Positions 18,731-26,392 of a stretch of DNA of 64,000 nt are shown piece by piece. A program made the translations under genes and the position numbers. Each line of letters starts with the position of its first letter. Position 1 is the first letter of the stretch. Below the pieces are notes generated by a model. It made no database searches, was not told the origin of the DNA, and saw only the letters and a list, made by a program, of their open reading frames with translations. The DNA is taken from assembly GCA_023229135.1 (NCBI GenBank), contig JALNZT010000001.1, positions 124,001 through 188,000 of the forward strand. The letters run 5' to 3'. The DNA comes from Bacteroidales bacterium. Lineage in GTDB: Bacteria > Bacteroidota > Bacteroidia > Bacteroidales > F082.

Positions 18731-19306
18731 ATGAGAAAGTACATCGCAATAATCATCGCGTCGCTTGCCCTTTTTACAGGGCAGGCGCACGCCCAGCGGT
18801 GTCTGCCGAAGATGCAGGGCATCGAGGTGAGGGCGGACATGGCGGACGGCTTCAATCTCGGCGGCAAGGACGGCGGGTACAGCTTCGGGGCGGCTCTCTC
18901 CACCTACACGAAGAAGGGGAACAAGTGGGTGTTCGGTGGCGAATACCTGTTGAAGAACAATCCCTACAAGGACACCAAGATACCCGTGGCGCAGTTCACG
19001 GCGGAGGGCGGCTATTACTTCAAGATACTGTCGGACGCCCGAAAGATTGTTTTCGTCTATGCCGGGGCTTCGGCTCTCGCCGGATATGAGGCGGTAAATT
19101 GGGGGAAGAAGGTGCTGCATGACGGCTCCACGCTGCACGACCGGGACGCCTTCATCTACGGCGGTGCGCTGACGCTCGATGTGGAGTGTTACGTGGCAGA
19201 CCGTATCGCCCTGCTTGCCAACCTGCGGGAGCGTTGCCTTTGGGGTGGCGACACACGGAAGTTCCACACGCAGTTCGGGGTCGGTATCAAGTTCATCATC
19301 AACTGA
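18731..19306 (+). CDS. traO: TraO, outer-membrane conjugation protein
   Basis: 191 residues. Signal peptide (cleavage near GQAHAQ) followed by a small beta-barrel-like body with alternating aromatic strands and a C-terminal strand ending VGIKFIIN. It starts 2 nt after the traN stop. Standard TraO of Bacteroidetes CTns, presumably an outer-membrane part of the apparatus. Confidence 0.88.
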   Translation: MRKYIAIIIASLALFTGQAHAQRCLPKMQGIEVRADMADGFNLGGKDGGYSFGAALSTYTKKGNKWVFGGEYLLKNNPYKDTKIPVAQFTAEGGYYFKILSDARKIVFVYAGASALAGYEAVNWGKKVLHDGSTLHDRDAFIYGGALTLDVECYVADRIALLANLRERCLWGGDTRKFHTQFGVGIKFIIN

Positions 19307-19313
19307 CACGGGC

Positions 19314-20216
19314 ATGGAAAGGACGGAAATAGATGCTGTCAGAAGGATGCCGCTTGCGGATTTTCTCGCACGGCTGGGGCATGAGCCTGTCAGAAGGAGC
19401 GGTAACGAGCTGTGGTATCTTGCCCCGTACAGGGGCGAGCGCACATCCTCTTTCCGTGTGAACGTGGCGAAACAGCTCTGGTACGACTTCGGTTTGGGCA
19501 AGGGCGGCGACATCTTCACGCTTGCCGGGGAGTTTCTGCAAAGCGATGACTTCATGAAGCAAGCGAAGTTCATAGCGGAAGCCGCCAATATGACGGTTGC
19601 CGGATGGGAAAAGCCCGTCTATCTCTCGAAGCCGACCGAATCCGTTTTTGAGGATGTGGAGGTCGCTCCGCTGCTCCGCTCACTGCTGACGGAGTATTTA
19701 GAGGAACGGGGCATCCCTTACGCCATCGCATCCCGTCACTGCTGCCGCTTGAACTACGGTGTGCGTGGGAAACGGTATTTTGCCGTTGGCTTTCCGAACA
19801 TGGCAGGTGGCTATGAAGTCAGAAGCCGATATTTCAAGGGTTGCATACCTCCGAAGTCTGTATCACTGGTAAAGGCGAATGACATCCCGGCTGACGAGTG
19901 CCTCGTGTTCGAGGGCTTCATGGACTTTCTCTCTGCCGTGACGCTTGGTGTAACCGGTAACGCTGACTGTCTTGTGCTGAACTCAGTCGCCAACGTGGAG
20001 AAGGCGGCGGGATTGCTGGACGGATACGGGCGCATCGGCTGCTTCCTCGACCGTGACGAAGCCGGACGGCGGACGCTTGCCGCACTTACCATGCGATACG
20101 GGGAACGTGTCACCGACCGTTCCTCCCTCTATGACGGTTGCAAGGACTTGAACGAGTACCTGCAACTGACAACGAAAAAACAGAAAAACAACCATCTAAA
20201 AATCGAAGAACAATGA
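19314..20216 (+). CDS. traP: TraP, CHC2/Toprim-type DNA primase
   Basis: 300 residues. The N-terminal domain resembles the DnaG zinc-binding region in layout (PLADFLARLG ... FGLGKGGDIFTLAGEFL), and the C-terminal half has Toprim features (CLVFEGFMDFLSA and GCFLDRDEAGRRTL). It would prime complementary-strand synthesis on transferred single-stranded DNA. The ATG at 19314 is chosen; upstream in-frame sequence is the traO gene. The stop overlaps the traQ start (ATGA). Confidence 0.9.
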   Translation: MERTEIDAVRRMPLADFLARLGHEPVRRSGNELWYLAPYRGERTSSFRVNVAKQLWYDFGLGKGGDIFTLAGEFLQSDDFMKQAKFIAEAANMTVAGWEKPVYLSKPTESVFEDVEVAPLLRSLLTEYLEERGIPYAIASRHCCRLNYGVRGKRYFAVGFPNMAGGYEVRSRYFKGCIPPKSVSLVKANDIPADECLVFEGFMDFLSAVTLGVTGNADCLVLNSVANVEKAAGLLDGYGRIGCFLDRDEAGRRTLAALTMRYGERVTDRSSLYDGCKDLNEYLQLTTKKQKNNHLKIEEQ

Positions 20217-20716
20217 ACATACTGAACAACAGAAACAAGAGAACATCAATATTCAAGGCAGTGGCGTTATGCCTGATAGCCGCCATGTCATTCACCCTCG
20301 TGTCATGTGACGATGACATGGACATCCAGCAGTCCTATCCCTTCACGGTGGAGGTCATGCCCGTGCCGAACAAGGTAGTAAAGGGGCAGACAGTGGAAAT
20401 CCGCTGTGAACTGAAAAAGGAGGGCGACTTTTCGGGTACGCTCTATACCATCCGCTATTTCCAGTTCGAGGGGGAAGGCTCGCTCAAAATGGATAACGGC
20501 ATCACCTTCCTGCCTAACGACCGCTACCTGCTGGAGAACGAAAAATTCCGCCTGTACTACACGGCGGCGGGTGATGAGGCGCATAATTTCATCGTGGTGG
20601 TGGAGGATAACTTTAGCAACTCCTACGAACTGGAATTTGACTTCAACAACAGGAATGTAAAGGACGACGATCTTACCATCGTTCCCATCGGCAACTTCAG
20701 CCCCTTGTTGAAATGA
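20213..20716 (+). CDS. traQ: TraQ, DUF3872 lipoprotein
   Basis: 167 residues. The N-terminal hydrophobic stretch ends in a lipobox-like LVSC near residue 32, followed by an acidic segment (DDDMDIQ) and an Ig-like beta domain. DUF3872/TraQ of CTnDOT-type operons. It overlaps traP upstream and the lysozyme gene downstream by 4 nt each, so the three genes are translated as a block. Confidence 0.88.
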   Translation: MNILNNRNKRTSIFKAVALCLIAAMSFTLVSCDDDMDIQQSYPFTVEVMPVPNKVVKGQTVEIRCELKKEGDFSGTLYTIRYFQFEGEGSLKMDNGITFLPNDRYLLENEKFRLYYTAAGDEAHNFIVVVEDNFSNSYELEFDFNNRNVKDDDLTIVPIGNFSPLLK

Positions 20717-21240
20717 TGCGTGTATTCATGACAATGCTCTGTTCACTTCTGACGGTCTGTTCTGTGTCCGCGCAGATCAGCCGCCAAGAGGGAACGGACG
20801 GGCAGGCGGCAATCTACCGACTGCCGCTTATGGAACGTGCTTTTTTATGCTGCCGCTACTTTGAAGGCTGGCACTCAGAAAAACACTACCCATACGTCGG
20901 TTGGGGTCACAAACTTTTGCCAAACGAGAAGTATTCGGCACGAACCATGACAAAACGGGATGCGGATGAACTTTTGCGGAAAGACCTGCGCAAATTTGTC
21001 GCCATGTTCCGTAAATTCGGGGTTGATTCGATTTTGCTTGGCACGTTAGCTTACAATGTGGGACCGGCGAAGCTGTTAGGCAGCAAAACAATCCCCAAAA
21101 GCACCTTAATCAAGAAGCTGGAAGCTGGTGACAGGAACATCTACCGTGAGTATATAGCCTTCTGCAACTACAAAGGAAAACGCCACGCCATGCTGCTCAA
21201 ACGGAGAAAGGCGGAGTTTGCGCTGTTGTATATCCCATAA
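20713..21240 (+). CDS. Lysozyme-type peptidoglycan hydrolase of the tra operon
   Basis: 175 residues. Signal peptide, then a phage-lysozyme-like (GH24) domain: the catalytic Glu is probably in YFEGWHS, followed by YPYVGWGHK and LGTLAYNVG motifs. It would open peptidoglycan locally for channel assembly, as lytic transglycosylases do in other type IV systems. It is the last gene of the tra operon, overlapping traQ by 4 nt, with a strong terminator 18 bp downstream. Confidence 0.85.
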   Translation: MMRVFMTMLCSLLTVCSVSAQISRQEGTDGQAAIYRLPLMERAFLCCRYFEGWHSEKHYPYVGWGHKLLPNEKYSARTMTKRDADELLRKDLRKFVAMFRKFGVDSILLGTLAYNVGPAKLLGSKTIPKSTLIKKLEAGDRNIYREYIAFCNYKGKRHAMLLKRRKAEFALLYIP

Positions 21241-21257
21241 AAGGACTGACAAAACTG

Positions 21258-21296
21258 GCAAAAGACGTGCCATATTTAACTTGGCACGTCTTTTGC
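21258..21296 (+). terminator. Terminator of the tra operon
   Basis: Perfect 14-bp stem GCAAAAGACGTGCC / GGCACGTCTTTTGC around an 11-nt loop, 18 bp after the lysozyme stop. The right arm carries the T-run, so it reads as an intrinsic terminator on the plus strand and, by symmetry, possibly on the minus strand. Confidence 0.85.
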
Positions 21297-21605
21297 TCTA
21301 TCACTTGATAGATTATCGTAGGATTTTCTCGTTAATTGACATCGTTGAGCCATTTTTGCCTATCGGTTTCCAAATAACACTTCAAGTTGTAAGTGTTGTG
21401 AGAGCAATACAAAACATAGTTATTAACCATAAAAAGTATAGCGAAATTATGAAGAAAGTATTTAGGAAAATTCAGAAAGGAACAACAAAAATGATTGAAC
21501 GTATCAAATCGTTGGGGGAAATGGAGACGAAGCAGAAATGTGTAGTTCAACGGTTCGAGATTATCATTCCCCTCCACCAAAAAATAACGACCCAATATAT
21601 AGCCT
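21297..21605. other. AT-rich gap with no supported gene
   Basis: About 300 bp between two hairpins. A plus-strand open frame crosses it but contains the next terminator and has no protein character I recognise. The base composition is lower in GC than the tra operon. It may hold the promoter side of a small RNA, but I see nothing decisive. Confidence 0.4.
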
Positions 21606-21631
21606 CCGCAAGTTTTACTTGCGGATTTTTT
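21606..21631 (+). terminator. Intrinsic terminator
   Basis: CCGCAAG / CTTGCGG stem with a TTTTA loop, followed by ATTTTTT. A textbook plus-strand terminator with no protein gene just upstream, so it may end an untranslated transcript starting after the tra operon. Confidence 0.75.
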
Positions 21632-21703
21632 AGTTATCGCAGATTGGACAAAGGTTTCTTTGCTACTTTCTTTGTCCGCCATCATGCTCACTGAAAGAAA
21701 GTA

Positions 21704-21721
21704 GGGCGGCTCTCGCCGCCC
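21704..21721 (-). terminator. Candidate terminator of the accessory operon
   Basis: GGGCGGC / GCCGCCC stem with a TCTC loop, just beyond the stop codon of the last minus-strand accessory gene. On the minus strand it is followed by a T-rich stretch (CTACTTTCTTT), consistent with termination. Confidence 0.6.
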
Positions 21722-21727
21722 CGCCAC

Positions 21728-22036
21728 TCAAAAGCGTGTGTAAAGTCCCGTCACCATCGTGAACATTTCCTCCAGCATATCAAAATAGATACCCTCGTGT
21801 ACGGCAATGTCCTTTGTCTTGCACTCAAAGGTCTTTTTGCTGAACGTCCTGCGGTAGAAGCGCATATTGTAGAGGTCTGCCCCTTCGTCATAGATGATGT
21901 CAAGGCGGTTGGCACTTGTTTTGTTCCTTGCAAGGCTCATCCGTAAGCCGTTGCCCATATCTATGAAATCACGGCTACCTGTCATGGCGGTGAAGCGTTT
22001 TCCGCCTATCTGCTGTAATATCGTCTTGGCTATCAT
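21728..22036 (-). CDS. Small CTn accessory protein
   Basis: 102 residues from the ATG at 22036, giving MIAKTILQQIGGKRFTAMTG, a familiar N-terminus for small proteins in Bacteroidetes ICEs. Conserved blocks include GNGLRMSLARNK and a C-terminal EGIYFDMLEEMFT. A longer in-frame extension to 22147 runs through the upstream spacer and is rejected. Function unknown; last gene of the minus-strand accessory operon. Confidence 0.7.
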   Translation of the reverse strand: MIAKTILQQIGGKRFTAMTGSRDFIDMGNGLRMSLARNKTSANRLDIIYDEGADLYNMRFYRRTFSKKTFECKTKDIAVHEGIYFDMLEEMFTMVTGLYTRF

Positions 22037-22089
22037 ATCTTTTGTTTTTAGGGTTTTAAGTATTGGCGGTGCGGACACCGCCATCCCGT

Positions 22090-22335
22090 TCAAAATTCTC
22101 GCATTTCGGAAATGGGGGTCTGCCGTTGTAGCCACTCTTTCACACATTCCATATTGTACTCGCTCGTGATGACTGCCGTATGGCTGTCGGTGGCGGTGAA
22201 ACGTGTGCTTTCGTAATCATCTATCCACCCCTTGAGGGTGTCCGTTCCCCACGCTCCGGTATCGTCAAAGATACCGTCCAATGCCGTGATAGGTTCGCTG
22301 AACTTGACTATCAGCGTTTGATAGGTCGTGTTCAT
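22090..22335 (-). CDS. Small CTn accessory protein
   Basis: 81 residues from the ATG at 22335, which overlaps the upstream gene's TGA (ATGA, 22332-22335). N-terminus MNTTYQTLIVKFSEP. Acidic and probably soluble. The in-frame extension upstream is inside the preceding gene. I do not recognise a domain. Its tight coupling and company in a CTn accessory cluster are the only hints to role. Confidence 0.65.
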   Translation of the reverse strand: MNTTYQTLIVKFSEPITALDGIFDDTGAWGTDTLKGWIDDYESTRFTATDSHTAVITSEYNMECVKEWLQRQTPISEMREF

Positions 22336-22565
22336 AGTCTGTCCTCCTTTCCCTTCTTTGCGTTCAGCCACTTGTCCCGTGCGGCTCGGCACTCGTCCAA
22401 CGTGGGTTTGACACAAGAGAACAATTCTCTGTCTATGGGGTGGCGGTAGTCGTACTGCACAAGTGTCCGCCTGCGTCTTCCGATACCCGATTGGAAACGC
22501 TCGTATTTCTCCGTACCTGCTTCCGCGCAGGTGCTTACTCCGTTGATGGTCATTCGTGTTGTCAT
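22332..22565 (-). CDS. DUF3873-type small CTn protein
   Basis: 77 residues, N-terminus MTTRMTINGVSTCAEAG, with the conserved GIGRRRRTLVQYDYRH block and a C-terminal CRAARDKWLNAK. This matches the DUF3873 family as I remember it, a small protein found almost only in Bacteroidetes ICEs. Function unknown. Stop overlaps the next gene's start. Confidence 0.75.
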   Translation of the reverse strand: MTTRMTINGVSTCAEAGTEKYERFQSGIGRRRRTLVQYDYRHPIDRELFSCVKPTLDECRAARDKWLNAKKGKEDRL

Positions 22566-22584
22566 AATGTTGCTTTTTAGATGG

Positions 22585-22842
22585 TTAAAAATGTACTGAC
22601 AGAACTCTGTTCTTCATCACCATTTCGGGGTTGCTTGTGTAGCGTTGGTGCAGGTAGAAATGGTGTGAGCCGAAGCCGTAAAGGAAAAACTTGTCAAGTT
22701 CGTGCTTCTCGGCAAACTCCTTTACGCTCTTTCTCAATTCCCCCTCACTCGTTGTGAGAGTGAGGAGGTTCACAAATTCAAGGAACATCGTGGGGATTGC
22801 ATCATCCCACACACAAATCATACTTTCAATTCTTACTTCCAT
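22585..22842 (-). CDS. Hypothetical CTn accessory protein
   Basis: 85 residues, N-terminus MEVRIESMICVWDDAIP. Mixed alpha/beta character, no membrane segment and no motif I recognise. It lies 24 bp after the PcfJ-like gene and 19 bp before the DUF3873 gene on the same strand, so it is part of the accessory operon. Confidence 0.6.
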   Translation of the reverse strand: MEVRIESMICVWDDAIPTMFLEFVNLLTLTTSEGELRKSVKEFAEKHELDKFFLYGFGSHHFYLHQRYTSNPEMVMKNRVLSVHF

Positions 22843-22866
22843 ATCAATGTTGTTTTAGGGGTTATG

Positions 22867-24198
22867 CTATGCCGCTTTCATCCGCTCACGGATAAGGTTG
22901 GCGTTCTTGTTCACAAGGTCTATGATGCGCTCGTGATATTCGGTGTCCTGGTTGTGCTTGCCGTGGCACTGCACCACTTCGAGGGTTCGCAAGTCCACCT
23001 CTACGGTTTCAATAATCTCATCGCCAATCCTTGCCGATAGTATGAGGGTGTCGGCTTTCTTGTAGTATCCACTGCCAAACACGCAGATGCCCTGCGTCTT
23101 GCCCTCGTTGTAATACTCGTCTATGCTTTCAAGCACCTTGACGATTATTTCCTCGTCCGTGATTACCAAGCCGAAGAATTTGGATTTGTTGGCGATGAAA
23201 TCCTCCGCATCTTTCTTTCGTTGGAGTTGTCGCTGTTGCTCACGCTCACGCCTTTCAATCTCCCAACGGCGTTGCTCTGCGGCTCTTTCCTTCTCGTGTA
23301 TGGCTTCAATTTTTCGGGTTGCGTTGTCGTGTGCCGCCATGAAATCTTCGGGACAGATGTTCTTCGGGTTACGGAGGTCTTGACCGAGTTTTTTGAGCAT
23401 ACGCAGATAGTCGCACCACATTGAGAGGTTGTCTATCTGATACTTGTGACGCTTGGCAATCAGATATGATGCCCAACATTCATCGGCAGTACGGGTATTG
23501 AAAAGAAAGTGTTTCATGACCTCAATCTCACCGCCTTTCATAAGGGTTTCAATTCTTGGGTCTGAAAGCAAGGCTTTGAAAAGACGCACGGGGGAGATGC
23601 CGTGGAAATCGCCCTTGAAGCCGTTACGTCTGAGTTGGGGCAATATCCTCATCTTTGGATATGCACAGCTTCTTGCCACCACATCATCGTATAGGCTGTT
23701 GTGCGGTCTTACCTCCATATCGCTGCCTAATGCCCACACATCGCAATAGCAGAAAAGGAAGCCACGGAGCAACGCCATGTCCGTAACCTTGCCGTCGGGT
23801 GAAATCCAACGCTGCACGACCTCGTGGCAGTAGAAACGCATCGGTTCGCCTTTCCTGCTCTCGCATCTGACCTGCGCCACGCGGATTACCTGATACCCTT
23901 TGCAGGTGGTTATCACGCTGAAATTCTGCGTTTCCTTGTAGATGCGTCTGCGTGTGTCCTGCACTTTGAGTTCGGCATGGCATTTGGGGCAGGTGCAGCC
24001 TTCAAGGGTGTCGCATAGTCCGCTGTCGCTGTGCCACTCGTGACCGCAGTCGGAACAGGTGATGTTCCCTTTCTTGGTGCGGTAGCCGATATGCTCAACG
24101 CAGTGGCGGTATGCCCAATCTATTTGTGTCGCTGATATGGGGCGAAGGTTGGCGGAAAGTCTTGCCACCTCTTTCTGTATCTTGGTCTTCGGTTTCAT
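22867..24198 (-). CDS. PcfJ-like protein
   Basis: 443 residues. The N-terminal third has two CxxC pairs (CSDCGHEW and CTCPKC) forming a probable zinc ribbon. The middle holds conserved aromatic and basic blocks, and a strongly charged coiled coil (EKERAAEQRRWEIERRERE) lies near residues 300-330. The PcfJ family is named from a protein of enterococcal plasmid pCF10 and is common in CTns. Its biochemical role is not established. Its start overlaps the PcfK-like stop by 4 nt, so the two are likely partners. Confidence 0.8.
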   Translation of the reverse strand: MKPKTKIQKEVARLSANLRPISATQIDWAYRHCVEHIGYRTKKGNITCSDCGHEWHSDSGLCDTLEGCTCPKCHAELKVQDTRRRIYKETQNFSVITTCKGYQVIRVAQVRCESRKGEPMRFYCHEVVQRWISPDGKVTDMALLRGFLFCYCDVWALGSDMEVRPHNSLYDDVVARSCAYPKMRILPQLRRNGFKGDFHGISPVRLFKALLSDPRIETLMKGGEIEVMKHFLFNTRTADECWASYLIAKRHKYQIDNLSMWCDYLRMLKKLGQDLRNPKNICPEDFMAAHDNATRKIEAIHEKERAAEQRRWEIERREREQQRQLQRKKDAEDFIANKSKFFGLVITDEEIIVKVLESIDEYYNEGKTQGICVFGSGYYKKADTLILSARIGDEIIETVEVDLRTLEVVQCHGKHNQDTEYHERIIDLVNKNANLIRERMKAA

Positions 24199-24611
24199 AA
24201 GCCTAAATCAAATAATGAGGGTTGGGGTTGGTTTTCTTTTCTCGCTGACGGTCTGTGGCGGTTCTGCAACTTGCGGAGTTCCTCCTCTTGGTATTTGCGG
24301 ACAGCGTTCTGACGTGCCTCCGCCTTTTCCTCTGCCGTGAGTTTCACAACGTGGTTCACAACCACTTGGCAGTCCATCGGTTTGCCCACCTCTATCTCGT
24401 TTTCCTCATAGTAGTGGATGGCTTGCCCGAATATCTCTCCGTCCGTGAAACCGTTGCAACCGCTTTTCTGCACATAGTTCAGAATGTGGGTCACGCACTC
24501 GTCCATGTTCTTGGCAGGGTTGCGGTACTTCTTTGCAAATAGCGCATCTTCCTCCGCACGCTGTTCCAAGTACATATATATCGTTCTCTTGAAATGGTCT
24601 GTTCCTTTCAT
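24195..24611 (-). CDS. PcfK-like protein
   Basis: 138 residues, N-terminus MKGTDHFKRTIYMYLEQRA, with conserved FAKKYRNPAKNMDECVTHIL and a basic, Gln-rich C-terminus (RKYQEEELRKLQNRHR). PcfK family proteins usually occur beside PcfJ, as here with a 4-nt overlap. Probably nucleic-acid associated by composition, but this is not demonstrated. Confidence 0.8.
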   Translation of the reverse strand: MKGTDHFKRTIYMYLEQRAEEDALFAKKYRNPAKNMDECVTHILNYVQKSGCNGFTDGEIFGQAIHYYEENEIEVGKPMDCQVVVNHVVKLTAEEKAEARQNAVRKYQEEELRKLQNRHRPSARKENQPQPSLFDLGL

Positions 24612-24624
24612 ATCGCTGTCATTT

Positions 24625-24846
24625 TTAGATTATCTGTTTCAGTATCTCTCTCCAATAGGTCGGCTCTACCTCGCTGAGAAGGAAGTCCATGAAATCCCTC
24701 CGTGCGTCCTTGTTCAGTTCGTGGTACAATCTTCGGAAAGTTTCAAAATTGCCGTTGATGTACGTTTCCACCATATACACGAAGATGTTGTCCACCTCGT
24801 AATATCTGCACTGCTGCGCTGCCGTCTTGCTGTTTCTTTTTGCCAT
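24625..24846 (-). CDS. Small hypothetical CTn protein
   Basis: 73 residues from the ATG at 24846 (MAKRNSKTAAQQ). The longer frame to 25020 is the shadow of the next gene. The sequence is helical and aromatic (YYEVDNIFVYMVETYINGNF ... YWREILKQII). No domain recognised. It is 13 bp before the PcfK-like gene on the same strand. Confidence 0.65.
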   Translation of the reverse strand: MAKRNSKTAAQQCRYYEVDNIFVYMVETYINGNFETFRRLYHELNKDARRDFMDFLLSEVEPTYWREILKQII

Positions 24847-24857
24847 GTCGGTAAGGG

Positions 24858-25073
24858 TTAAAGGGTGAATAACCAAAGGATGAAGCCAAAGAAGGCAATG
24901 GTGGAAAGGATAGCCACGATTACACCTATCGCCACTCGGAACACTCCGTTTACAATCTCTCTGATGATGCCCCAAAGGATGCCGAACACCCCGAAGGCGG
25001 TGCGCATCATCAAGCCGCATATCGCCAACCCGATGTGTTGCGCCATTTGTCTGAAATTTGCCGTTGCCGTCAT
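24858..25073 (-). CDS. Small membrane protein of the accessory operon
   Basis: 71 residues, nearly all hydrophobic, with two probable membrane helices (LAICGLMMRTAFGVFGILWG and GVIVAILSTIAFFGFILWL) joined by a short basic turn. First gene of the minus-strand accessory operon. No family recognised; small two-helix proteins in ICEs can be channel, exclusion or toxin-like, and nothing here chooses between these. Confidence 0.6.
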   Translation of the reverse strand: MTATANFRQMAQHIGLAICGLMMRTAFGVFGILWGIIREIVNGVFRVAIGVIVAILSTIAFFGFILWLFTL

Positions 25074-25733
25074 ATCTTCGCTGTTTTTGATTTTTTTGTT
25101 TTTAATGCGGATTCAAGAGCTGAGGGAGTTGAGTTTCAAACTATCTTATCTGCCTCTCGTTTATCCGACATTTTTTTTATGCGTCTTTCTGTCGCATCGG
25201 TCGTTTTCGTTTCGGGTGCTTGAAAAGGTAGGGATTAGGGAATGCAAGGTTTTTCGGTCAAAATACTACCCGCAGGGCTGGAGATTTTTACCGAAAACAG
25301 GAGGCTTGACCTTGCTTTCCCGTCCAATCCCGGAATTACCTTTGCGCCCAGAACGAAAATGACTGACTGATGCGGCTTACTGAAAGGCGCAAAATGGAGG
25401 TAAACGAAAACAGAGGCAGATTGTGTAGAAAAAAACTTCAGGGGAAAATCCGTAAAAAAAAGAATCACCAAAAGGAAAAAGACATCACCGGAAGCGTGAA
25501 AAGGGCAAACCACAACAAAGGAAGTATGATTGTTTCCGATCCGACGGAACTTGTTCAGCCGGGTGGCAACAATCATTCTTCCCGGTTTGTCCGGCTGTGT
25601 GTGGGCGCCTGTTTCATTCATGGGGCAGGCTGACACACTCTGCATTCACTTTCCGCTTCCGGCAAAAGAGACAGCGAAAAAAGAAAAATCATTTGAAAAC
25701 CCGTAAAAGCACCTCTTGGCATAGGCGCAAAAG
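25074..25733. other. Right-end non-coding region of the ICE
   Basis: About 660 bp with no gene I can support. Overlapping frames exist on both strands (for example 25370-25633) but show no protein character. It should contain the promoter of the accessory operon. A TAGTTTG string near 25138-25144 on the minus strand is one base short of a -7 box. An untranslated RNA is possible, because both strands avoid clear genes while composition stays ICE-like. Confidence 0.45.
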
Positions 25734-25789
25734 AAAGGGGCATTGCTTCATCTGTCTAAACATCGTTTAGGCGTGAGGCAATGCCCTTT
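25734..25789. other. Large two-part hairpin near the ICE right end
   Basis: An outer stem pairs 25734-25750 (AAAGGGGCATTGCTTCA) with about 25773-25789 (TGAGGCAATGCCCTTT) with one bulge and one wobble. An inner stem CTAAAC/GTTTAG (25756-25770) sits in the loop. The outer right arm ends in TTTT, so it can terminate plus-strand transcription. It could equally be an element-end structure. Confidence 0.6.
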
Positions 25790-25800
25790 TCTCCAGCTAT

Positions 25801-25870
25801 GCGGTAGTCGGCACACGTTTGTTCCAAACTCGTTTTGGGCAATGGTGTGCCGACGGACAATACCGCTTTT
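25801..25870. other. Second large hairpin, terminator-like
   Basis: GTCGGCACAC (25807-25816) pairs perfectly with GTGTGCCGAC (25845-25854). An outer GCGGTA/TACCGC pair (25801-25806, 25861-25866) and an inner CCAAAC/GTTTTGG pair make a three-tier stem, followed by TTTT. It follows the first hairpin by 11 bp and lies about 70 bp before the proposed att core. Confidence 0.6.
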
Positions 25871-25936
25871 ACGGAAAATTCTTATGAATGAGGGGATAAA
25901 AAACGGGAGTTTATATCAAAATCTCGAATTAAATAG

Positions 25937-25946
25937 CTACTTTTGC
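25937..25946 (+). other. Candidate attR core of a CTnDOT-type ICE
   Basis: CTACTTTTGC matches the CTnDOT core consensus GTANNTTTGC at every fixed base except the first. It lies where the GC-rich element ends and AT-rich DNA begins. It also contains a perfect -7 box (TACTTTTG). The partner core at the left end is outside the window, so this is inference. Confidence 0.45.
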
Positions 25947-26392
25947 ATACGAAGAGTTCTTTGAAGGTTACGCAACGCGCAGAAGGATAATGCAGTAGAT
26001 AACTAACTAAATCGTAACCTATTACTATCAAGAGCAATTAACCTACGCTCATTTCCAATAAATTACACTCTTTTCGTAACTTCGTTCAGCAAATACCCAG
26101 AAACATACCACATATTTCCGTCATTCGTATATGGTTTTGCATTTAAGTAATCCAACACATATTGCAGACTATCAGGTGATAATGAGGAATTATAATATCC
26201 ACATTTGATATTTTCAACTTCGTGGTCGAATGAATTGATAAAATCAAAAACCTTATCAATCGAATGCCCAGCTGCCGTCTTAACTAATACATCGGTGGGC
26301 ACGAACTCTCTTTCCTGTTTCTCTATGTCATCATTTGAGTTTTTCTTACATGAAAAAAGCACTAAAATTAGCAATGGCATTATCCAAAATGT

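Noticed and set aside
21218..21694. Plus-strand 158-codon frame after the lysozyme gene
   Set aside because: It runs through two terminators and has no recognisable protein character.
21332..21727. Minus-strand frame over the same gap
   Set aside because: Crosses the terminator candidates and lacks conserved features.
25235..25645. Overlapping frames on both strands near the ICE right end
   Set aside because: No motif, poor starts, and contradictory overlap; left as non-coding.
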